A stretch of 15,125 nt of DNA from an uncultured Collinsella sp. (GTDB taxonomy: Bacteria > Actinomycetota > Coriobacteriia > Coriobacteriales > Coriobacteriaceae). A program made the position numbers and the translations under genes. The DNA lies in NCBI GenBank assembly GCA_900544425.1, contig UQUX01000037.1, positions 1 to 15,125 on the forward strand, given 5' to 3'. This document shows positions 7,395 to 12,941 of the stretch, one piece after another. Numbering within the stretch: position 1 is the stretch's first letter; each line of letters starts with the position of its first letter. A model generated the notes under the pieces. That model saw only the letters and a list, made by a program, of their open reading frames with translations. It searched no databases and was not told the DNA's origin.

Positions 7395-7721
7395 CTAGCG
7401 AGCATCCACCACGTAGAGCCCAACGCGCACCTGATGCCACGGGCTGCGCTCGGGGGCAACCTGTTGCACACGGGCCTCAAATACGTCCTCGTGGCCGTAA
7501 TACATCATCAAGGACAGTGGGCCGACCTCGTTTCCCGGAACGTAGCCAAGTTTGGTCTTGCCATAGTAAATCGCAACTGCCTCGGGGTCATGGGGATTAT
7601 CGCGCTCGGCACACAGCGTCAGTTTATCGCCCGCTTTAAGATCGCCTAGGACCAAAGCGCCATCGGCATACTGAAATCCTGCAATGTGAAATGACAGAAG
7701 AACACGTGAAGGCTCGTACAT
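7395..7721 (-). CDS. HIRAN-domain protein
   Basis: A 108-residue protein that is almost entirely one HIRAN domain: HIAGFQYADGALVL, LKAGDKLTLCAE, DNPHDPEAVAI and KLGYVPGNEVGPL appear in the order and spacing known for the family. HIRAN domains (named from HIP116 and Rad5) bind DNA ends or damaged DNA, in eukaryotes fused to helicases; in bacteria they often stand alone, as here. GGGGAG precedes the ATG at 7721. It heads a minus-strand run with the small acidic protein and perhaps the metallophosphoesterase, a grouping that would fit DNA maintenance, though that is inference from domain types. Confidence 0.88.
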   Translation of the reverse strand: MYEPSRVLLSFHIAGFQYADGALVLGDLKAGDKLTLCAERDNPHDPEAVAIYYGKTKLGYVPGNEVGPLSLMMYYGHEDVFEARVQQVAPERSPWHQVRVGLYVVDAR

Positions 7722-7843
7722 AGCAACTCCCCTAACGGCCAGATAAACCGGCGCTTAACCTTATTGAGAAGTCTACGAACTCGTGCGGACACAAATTCAT
7801 CCTGCCTGCGCCTTTCGACCGTTTGTCGCTACGCCATCTGATT

Positions 7844-9223
7844 CTAATGCACAAACATGCGCACGAACTTGTGCTTCCAGCTTGCGTAAGGCGCATAGCG
7901 GAATGGCACGTCCAGCCAGGTTGCCTTGTTCACGATGCTCTTCTTGTGGCTAAACGTATCGAAGCTCTCACGTCCATGGTACTGCCCCATACCGCTCGCG
8001 CCCATGCCGCCAAAGCCCATATGGCTCGTGGCCAAATGCATAATCGTGTCGTTGACACAGCCGCCACCAAAGGGCACGTAACACACAAAACGCTGCTGAA
8101 CTGCGCGATCCTGGCTAAAGATATACAGGGCCAGCGGCGTCGGACGATCCGTGATAAACGTCTCGGCCTCATCCAGGTCATCAAACGTCAGCACCGGTAA
8201 GATCGGGCCGAAAATCTCCTCCTGCATCACGGCGTCATCGGGGGTCACGCCGTCTAGGATCGTCGGCTCGATCTTGAGCGAAGCCTCGCGCGCGGCACCT
8301 CCAAGCACGACCTTATCGGGATCGATTAGCCCGCGTACACGCGCGAAATGCTTGGCGTTGACGATATGACCGTAGTCCTCGTTATCGAGCGGATGCTCGC
8401 CAAACATACGGCGGACCTCTTCCCTGATGAGGTCCAGCAGCTCGTCGTGCACGTGCGCATCGACCAGCAGGTAGTCGGGCGCCACGCAGGTCTGCCCCAC
8501 GTTGAGCCATTTACCAAAGGCGATACGCCGCGCCGCAACCTTCAAGTTTGCCGTCGCATCCACGATGCAGGGGCTCTTTCCGCCCAGCTCAAGCGTCACG
8601 GACGTGAGGTTTTTGCTCGCGCGCTCCATAACGAGCTTGCCGACCGAAACGCTACCGGTAAAGAAGATCTTGTCCCAGCACTCATCGAGCAGCGCTTCGT
8701 TTTCGGCGCGCCCGCCCTCGACAACCGTCACCAGGCACGGATCAAATGCCTCTTCACAGATTTGCTTGAGCACCGCGCTCGATGCCGGAGCATAGGCACT
8801 CGGCTTGATGACCACGGTATTGCCCGCGGCAAGGGCGCCGGCGAGCGGCTCGAGTGTTAGCAAAAACGGGTAGTTCCACGGAGCCATGATGAGTGTGACG
8901 CCATAGGGCACGGCTTGCGTTTTGCACACGCTCACGGCGTTAGCGAGATCGCACGGACGCAGGCGCGGACGACTCCACCGAGCCACGTGAGCGATCTGAT
9001 GTCGAATCTCGGAAAGCGACGTACCAATCTCGCACATATAGGCCTCGTCATGCGACTTCCCCAAATCGGTCTTGAGCGCATGGGCGATATCGGCCTCGTG
9101 GGCCCGCACCGCATCGCGTAAACTCACGAGCGCGCGACGTCGAGCATCGACATCAAACGTGGCGTGCGTCTTAAAGTAGGCGCGCTGATCGCCGACGATG
9201 CGCGCAATTTCCTCGGTGTTCAT
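7844..9223 (-). CDS. NAD(P)-dependent aldehyde dehydrogenase, ALDH3-like
   Basis: Oxidises aldehydes to acids with NAD(P)+. The 459-residue length and motifs fit the ALDH3-like class: APWNYPF with N117, VIKPS with K140, FTGSVSVG (188-195), LELGGKSP with general base E212, GQTC with catalytic Cys C246, and EEIFGP (335-340). The C-terminal GMGASGMGQYHG...FSHKKS is typical of this branch. The start at 9223 has AGGAGGG just upstream. The gene begins eight bases after the stop of the iron alcohol dehydrogenase gene, so its ribosome binding site overlaps the end of that gene and the two form an operon. Together they would convert an alcohol through an aldehyde to an acid, or run partly in reverse. 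Physiological substrate not deducible. Confidence 0.93.
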   Translation of the reverse strand: MNTEEIARIVGDQRAYFKTHATFDVDARRRALVSLRDAVRAHEADIAHALKTDLGKSHDEAYMCEIGTSLSEIRHQIAHVARWSRPRLRPCDLANAVSVCKTQAVPYGVTLIMAPWNYPFLLTLEPLAGALAAGNTVVIKPSAYAPASSAVLKQICEEAFDPCLVTVVEGGRAENEALLDECWDKIFFTGSVSVGKLVMERASKNLTSVTLELGGKSPCIVDATANLKVAARRIAFGKWLNVGQTCVAPDYLLVDAHVHDELLDLIREEVRRMFGEHPLDNEDYGHIVNAKHFARVRGLIDPDKVVLGGAAREASLKIEPTILDGVTPDDAVMQEEIFGPILPVLTFDDLDEAETFITDRPTPLALYIFSQDRAVQQRFVCYVPFGGGCVNDTIMHLATSHMGFGGMGASGMGQYHGRESFDTFSHKKSIVNKATWLDVPFRYAPYASWKHKFVRMFVH

Positions 9224-9231
9224 GGACCCTC

Positions 9232-10452
9232 CTAATTCTCGTCCTCAAACATACCACCTGCAACGACTTCGTACATATGCTCGAGCTCCAAGCGGTCCAT
9301 TAGAAGCGGAACGGGGTATAGCGGATTGGCCTCGGCATCGGCATGCACCGCCATCTCGGGAATGTCAGAGCGGCGAATGCCCAAGACATATTTGGGGATT
9401 CCCAGGGCCTCGTTCATGCGGTCGACCCAATCGATAAAGGCCTCGGCCGCAAGACTATCCTGCGCGGTAGCCGGCGCAATGCCCGCCATGTGAGCAAGAT
9501 CGGCAAGCTTGGGGGCGGCGGCGTCACCATAAGCGCGAAGCATGTGCGGCAGGATGATCGCGTTGGCCAAACCGTGCGGAATTCCGTATCGGCCGCCCAA
9601 ACTGTGCGCGATGGCATGCACATATCCGACATAGGAGCGGGTAAACGCAACGCCCGCCTTATACGCCGCCAAAAGCATATTGCGACGAGCGCACATGTCG
9701 TCACCATGCTCATAGGCCTCGAGCAAATTGTCGTGGATAAGCTGCACCGCCTGTCGCGCCATCTTACGCGTATAGGGCGTGGTGCTTCGCCCGATAAAGG
9801 CCTCAACGGCATGCGTCAGGGCGTCCATGCCCGTCTGCCCCGTAATGGAAGCGGGCAAGCCGCACGTAAACTCGGGGTCGTGGACTGCAAAACGCGGGAT
9901 GAGCACAAAGTCGTTAATGGGGTATTTGTAGTGCGTCTCGTCATCGGTGATAACCGCCGCGAGCGTGACTTCGCTTCCCGTACCGGCGGTAGTGGGAACC
10001 GCAATAAGCAGCGGCAGGAGACGATGAATCCGCAGTAGGCCGCGCATCTTGTTGATGGGCTTGTTTGGCTGCGCAATGCGTGCGCCCACGCCCTTGGCAC
10101 AGTCCATGGCCGAGCCACCGCCAAAGCCGATAATGGCCTGGCAGGCGCTCTCTCGATACAGGGACGCCGCTTCTTCCACGTTTGAAACCGTGGGGTTTGC
10201 ACGCGTTTCGGCATAGACCGTAACGCCAATCCCCCTGCATGCGAGCGCCGTCTCGAGCGGTGCCGTGAGCCCCAGACGGGCAATGCCGGGATCCGTCACG
10301 ATAAGGACCTTCTGGATCGAGCGCTTTTGAAGCACCGCGGGCACATCCTCGGCATGCTCTAAAATGCGCGGCTCGGTATAGGGCAGGATCGGCAATGCAA
10401 TGCGAAAAACCGTCTGATATGTTCGGCACCAGGCACGACGGGCTAGATGCAT
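9232..10452 (-). CDS. Iron-containing alcohol dehydrogenase
   Basis: A 406-residue group III alcohol dehydrogenase. GGGSAMDCAK (111-120) and TTAGTGSE (154-161) are the nucleotide-binding signatures. D210, H214, H279 and H293 have the spacing of the iron ligands in FucO-type enzymes, with GMDALTHAVEA and the H...AHSLGG...GIPHG block intact. Expected to interconvert an alcohol and an aldehyde with NAD(P)H. About 20 residues precede the family's usual start (near LPYTEPRIL) and are Arg/Cys-containing, but no better start codon is evident. GAAGGAG lies about eight bases before ATG 10452. First gene of the operon with the aldehyde dehydrogenase; a palindrome between its likely promoter and start may control both. 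Confidence 0.93.
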   Translation of the reverse strand: MHLARRAWCRTYQTVFRIALPILPYTEPRILEHAEDVPAVLQKRSIQKVLIVTDPGIARLGLTAPLETALACRGIGVTVYAETRANPTVSNVEEAASLYRESACQAIIGFGGGSAMDCAKGVGARIAQPNKPINKMRGLLRIHRLLPLLIAVPTTAGTGSEVTLAAVITDDETHYKYPINDFVLIPRFAVHDPEFTCGLPASITGQTGMDALTHAVEAFIGRSTTPYTRKMARQAVQLIHDNLLEAYEHGDDMCARRNMLLAAYKAGVAFTRSYVGYVHAIAHSLGGRYGIPHGLANAIILPHMLRAYGDAAAPKLADLAHMAGIAPATAQDSLAAEAFIDWVDRMNEALGIPKYVLGIRRSDIPEMAVHADAEANPLYPVPLLMDRLELEHMYEVVAGGMFEDEN

Positions 10453-10470
10453 AAAGGAAACTCCTTCATT

Positions 10471-10486
10471 TGTTGATAGGTCAACA
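10471..10486. promoter_or_regulatory. 16-bp palindrome, candidate operator for the ADH/ALDH operon
   Basis: TGTTGA, a TAGG spacer and TCAACA form a perfect 6+6 palindrome, 19 bp before the ADH start. On the minus strand a TACAAT -10-like hexamer (10499-10504) would start transcription near 10492, placing the palindrome just inside the transcript, a common position for a repressor site. A related half-site, TCAACA, recurs at about 10540. No regulator gene lies beside it, so the protein that would bind is unknown. Confidence 0.5.
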
Positions 10487-10596
10487 TTTGCTCGCCCGAT
10501 TGTACTCAGCGGCGGTCAAAGACGGCCTGCCAATCGTTAATCAATCAACATCTTCATATCTCAAAATTGTTTTATTAAAAATCATTCCTAATAGGC

Positions 10597-10624
10597 TTCA
10601 CATTTGGTTGCATTTATGGATAAT
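10597..10624 (+). promoter_or_regulatory. Promoter for rubrerythrin
   Basis: TTCACA (10597-10602, 5/6 of TTGACA) and GATAAT (10619-10624, 5/6 of TATAAT) are separated by 16 bp, in an AT-rich stretch that stands out from its surroundings. Transcription would begin near 10631, giving a leader of about 78 bases with two hairpins. The near-consensus match fits the high expression expected for rubrerythrin in an anaerobe. Confidence 0.65.
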
Positions 10625-10642
10625 AGAACTCGTCAAGACGCA

Positions 10643-10673
10643 CGTCCGGAGAGGGCCCTTACGGGACCGGACG
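10643..10673 (+). other. Hairpin in the rubrerythrin leader
   Basis: CGTCCGG (10643-10649) pairs with CCGGACG (10667-10673), and CCC/GGG pairing inside the loop can extend it. No T run follows, so it is not a simple terminator. At the likely 5' end of the transcript it could stabilise the mRNA. Confidence 0.45.
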
Positions 10674-10689
10674 AGCGCACAATCGCCAT

Positions 10690-10704
10690 CGATCGAAAGG
10701 ATCG
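10690..10704 (+). promoter_or_regulatory. Ribosome binding site within a small hairpin
   Basis: CGATC (10690-10694), loop GAAAG and GATCG (10700-10704) form a 5-bp hairpin whose loop and right arm contain the Shine-Dalgarno AAAGGA (10696-10701), seven bases before the ATG at 10709. This decides the rubrerythrin start. The stem is weak, so any control would be mild. Confidence 0.45.
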
Positions 10705-10708
10705 AATC

Positions 10709-11269
10709 ATGAAGTTTGTTTGCCCCGTTTGCGGTTATGTGGAAGAGTTCGACGGCGACCAGCTGCCCGAGGACTTCAAGTGCCCCCAGTGCGGCGTTCC
10801 CGGTTCTCGCTTCCTGAAGCAGGAGGAGGGTCAGCTCGAGTGGGCTGCCGAGCACGTCGTGGGCGTCGCCAAGATGGAGGGCGTCTCCGAGGACATCGTT
10901 GCCGACCTGCGCGCCAACTTTGAGGGCGAGTGCTCCGAGGTCGGTATGTACCTGGCCATGGCGCGCGTCGCTCATCGCGAGGGCTATCCCGAGATCGGCC
11001 TGTACTGGGAGAAGGCTGCCCACGAGGAGGCCGAGCACGCTGCCAAGTTCGCTGAGCTCCTGGGCGAGGTCGTAACCGACTCCACCAAGAAGAACCTCGA
11101 GATGCGCGTTGAGGCCGAGAACGGCGCCACCGCCGGCAAGACCGATCTTGCTAAGCGCGCCAAGGCCGCTGGCCTCGATGCCATCCACGACACCGTGCAC
11201 GAGATGGCTCGCGACGAGGCTCGCCACGGCAAGGCTTTCGCCGGCCTGCTCAAGCGCTACTTCGGCTAA
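10709..11269 (+). CDS. Rubrerythrin with N-terminal rubredoxin domain (reverse type)
   Basis: A 186-residue non-haem iron protein that reduces hydrogen peroxide to water, drawing electrons through a rubredoxin centre; it protects anaerobes in the cytoplasm. The N-terminal 35 residues hold the Fe(Cys)4 site with two CPxCG knuckles (C5, C8 and C25, C28). The four-helix diiron domain follows, with FEGECSE (71-77), EEAEH (106-110) and DEARH (169-173) giving the expected Glu and ExxH ligands. Classical rubrerythrin has the rubredoxin domain at the C-terminus; here it is first, as in clostridial reverse rubrerythrins. AAAGGA sets the start at 10709. Codon use is strongly biased towards C/G-ending preferred codons, a sign of high expression. 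It has its own promoter and terminator and is divergent from the ADH operon. Confidence 0.95.
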   Translation: MKFVCPVCGYVEEFDGDQLPEDFKCPQCGVPGSRFLKQEEGQLEWAAEHVVGVAKMEGVSEDIVADLRANFEGECSEVGMYLAMARVAHREGYPEIGLYWEKAAHEEAEHAAKFAELLGEVVTDSTKKNLEMRVEAENGATAGKTDLAKRAKAAGLDAIHDTVHEMARDEARHGKAFAGLLKRYFG

Positions 11270-11303
11270 GCCAGCAACCTGAGACATAACCTCTAGCTCG
11301 ATG

Positions 11304-11333
11304 AGGCCCGGACCGCATGGTTCGGGCCTTTTT
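11304..11333 (+). terminator. Rho-independent terminator after rubrerythrin
   Basis: AGGCCCG (11304-11310) pairs with CGGGCCT (11323-11329), with an inner ACC/GGT pairing over GCAT, and the stem runs into five T (11329-11333). It lies about 35 bp past the stop. The minus strand has no matching T run, so it would not stop transcription coming from the opposite side. Confidence 0.93.
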
Positions 11334-11399
11334 CGTGCCTCACAAACTTGTTAACTACCTGAAATAGGACCGCCTTCGGCATCGGCTTCTCGTCAAAAA

Positions 11400-11522
11400 C
11401 TAAGTGAGTAGACTTTTTGGAACTTGCCGAGCAGACCATCCATATCACTTTATAAAGCCGCAGGTAAATGCCTTGTTGCAAAACGACCTAGTCGCCAAAG
11501 TGCCAAAAGTCTACTCACTTAG
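11400..11522. repeat. Palindromic three-frame-stop repeat, copy 2
   Basis: A 123-bp copy with perfect outer arms: CTAAGTGAGTAGAC plus T run and GG at 11400-11420, and CC plus A run and its complement at 11503-11522. The interior block CCGCAGGTAAA (11459-11469) matches the other copies apart from one base. The right arm contains the last three codons and TAG stop of the minus-strand gene at 11511. On the minus strand the left arm is followed by TTTTT, so an RNA from that gene would end in a long stem plus U run, the best terminator-like version of the three copies. Same orientation as copy 3, about 1.42 kb away. Confidence 0.95.
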
Positions 11523-12638
11523 ATTCGCAGCCGTCCACGATCGAGCCATTTTGTGTCTAACGGGCATCTTTCCGTCGATTACTCCCAATTTTGTCCAGTC
11601 AACGAATAGTTCAGACCTGAGTAATGTCTCAGCCCTTTGCTCATCTGAGCTTTTATCACGATATTCAGCATCGAGCATCCTGCATACGGCCTTAACGATC
11701 GCGCGGAATCTATCCTCATCCGATATCTGTCTGTGTGTCAGGAGAAGCACATCGTAGCCCATGGCCTGAAGGGCCGTCATGCGGTCAGCGTCACGCAAGC
11801 CATCCCCTGCGCGTCCGTGCGAGGCCTTTCCCTGACATTCAATGGCCACCTGTCGCCTGCCGTCCGGCGAAGACAGAAGTATGTCGATATATACACGGGA
11901 CTTTCCCACAATCGCTCGAGCACTTGTGCTTAGCATCACTTCAACATTAAGCTCTATGTCGCAAAAGCCTACGCCTCCCAGGGATCGCGGCAGTGCAAGT
12001 AGCAAATACGCCTCGACCTCAAAAGGCGACGCGGCACCCAATGGAACAAGTTGCGACACCGTCCTAAATCTATTGCCGTAACGTATCCCGCAAACATCTG
12101 AACAAAAACGGTCAAGGTCTCCGCCCAAAACCAAAGCGTCTCGACGCCATAAATTTGAGGCGGTGCCGTCCTCGGACGGGCAGCGCACCCAACCGAACGT
12201 TGTCGAGATCGCGCCCGAATCAATTGCACGCGAAAGCTCCGCCTCAAGTGCCGCAGGCAGAGCGCACACCGCAAACAAGCCACACATCTCCGCCAATACC
12301 AAAAGAAGCTGAAGATCCGTCAGATGCCGCGACATGATGAATACCGTCAGAAGAGGAGACGTAATCAAAAACCCATGCTCCGTTTCCAGTACGGATTCCC
12401 TGGGAAGCTCACCAAGAAACAGCCGCTGCCTAATGCTGGCAGGACAAGTCCGTTTGTTTCTTGTCTGAACCAATGTATACAACGGAAAACCGAGCGCGAC
12501 CGCAGCCGTCGGGTTGCGGGCGAGATCATATCGCTGCCGGTCTTCTTCCGGTCGTGGAAGCGGCGGACACAGAGCGCGGACCTGAGGGGGCAAACGCCAG
12601 TACCTAAAAGCCGATATGTCACAAAGTAGATCTTTCAT
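11511..12638 (-). CDS. Unrecognised protein with PD-(D/E)XK (DUF559/Vsr-like) C-terminal half
   Basis: I do not recognise this gene as a named protein. The start is given at ATG 12638; an in-frame GTG at 12644 is the alternative, and neither has a visible Shine-Dalgarno. From this ATG it is 375 residues. The N-terminal half (LLCDISAFRYWRLPPQVR near the start) has no motif I can assign, though its build recalls proteins with an upstream specificity module. The C-terminal half has SPFEVEAYLLL, then YIDILL and, about 15 residues later, AIECQG, followed by DADRMTALQAMGYDVLLLT. This is the order of a DUF559/Vsr-type PD-(D/E)XK fold, with Gln where Lys is usual (ExQ). The last residues, NLSE and stop, come from the palindromic repeat. 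Nuclease activity is inference; a toxin-antitoxin or defence role is equally open. Confidence 0.75.
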   Translation of the reverse strand: MKDLLCDISAFRYWRLPPQVRALCPPLPRPEEDRQRYDLARNPTAAVALGFPLYTLVQTRNKRTCPASIRQRLFLGELPRESVLETEHGFLITSPLLTVFIMSRHLTDLQLLLVLAEMCGLFAVCALPAALEAELSRAIDSGAISTTFGWVRCPSEDGTASNLWRRDALVLGGDLDRFCSDVCGIRYGNRFRTVSQLVPLGAASPFEVEAYLLLALPRSLGGVGFCDIELNVEVMLSTSARAIVGKSRVYIDILLSSPDGRRQVAIECQGKASHGRAGDGLRDADRMTALQAMGYDVLLLTHRQISDEDRFRAIVKAVCRMLDAEYRDKSSDEQRAETLLRSELFVDWTKLGVIDGKMPVRHKMARSWTAANLSE

Positions 12639-12679
12639 AGGCACAGGAAAACACGAATTTCAACCCAGTCAGTCACGCA

Positions 12680-12697
12680 TTGGCGCGAACGCGCCAA
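12680..12697. repeat. 18-bp GC-rich palindrome upstream of the PD-(D/E)XK-like gene
   Basis: TTGGCGCG, AA, CGCGCCAA is a perfect 8+8 palindrome, 42 bp before the minus-strand ATG. A runs lie on its right side, so on the minus strand T precedes rather than follows the stem and it is not an ordinary terminator. It could be an operator or a leader hairpin. Confidence 0.6.
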
Positions 12698-12721
12698 AAA
12701 TGGTGCCGAACGGACTGCCAA

Positions 12722-12787
12722 GTTTTCAACAGCCCTCCCCAACTGGCCAAAAGCTTGCCGAGAGCTGGACGAAGTTCTGTTGAAAAC
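12722..12787. repeat. 11-bp inverted repeat around a 44-bp loop
   Basis: GTTTTCAACAG (12722-12732) and CTGTTGAAAAC (12777-12787) are exact complements. They lie between repeat copy 3 and the PD-(D/E)XK-like gene, where that gene's promoter must be. No clear -35/-10 pair could be placed, so the arms might be regulator sites or the ends of another small repeat. Confidence 0.6.
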
Positions 12788-12818
12788 CCCATTTTTTCTC
12801 ATGCAGAAGCTTTGCGCG

Positions 12819-12941
12819 ACAAGTGAGTAGACTTTTTTGAACATCCCGAGCAGCCCGGTCATCCTGCTTTTCAAAACCGCAGGTAGATAGCTTGTTACAA
12901 AACTGCCTGGTCGCCAAAGTTTCAAAAGCCTACTCACTTAG
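12819..12941. repeat. Palindromic three-frame-stop repeat, copy 3
   Basis: A 123-bp copy. The left arm AAGTGAGTAGAC with six T and GA (12821-12840) has lost the outer CT, so its outermost TAA is missing; the right arm is at 12922-12941. The central CCGCAGGTAGA block (12878-12888) is conserved. Two A.C mismatches (12831/12929 and 12820/12940) weaken the plus-strand stem but become G.U pairs in minus-strand RNA. The right arm supplies the last codons and TAG stop of pdxR at 12930. No other terminator-like structure follows pdxR. Confidence 0.93.

Larger units (their letters stand above)
11400..12941. mobile_element. Possible cassette: unknown gene bracketed by direct copies of the repeat
   Basis: Copies 2 and 3 of the palindromic repeat lie in the same orientation on either side of one PD-(D/E)XK-like gene. 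Recombination between them would delete the gene and leave one intact repeat, still giving pdxR the same stop codon. Part of the enclosed gene is AT-richer than the flanks (54 G/C in the 120 bases 11581-11700 by hand count). No transposase, terminal direct duplication or other mobility gene is visible, so mobility is an inference from arrangement only. Confidence 0.3.

Noticed and set aside
1689..12941. CRISPR array or tandem repeat
   Set aside because: The three copies are 9.6 kb and 1.3 kb apart, 122-123 bp long and palindromic, with no regular spacers.
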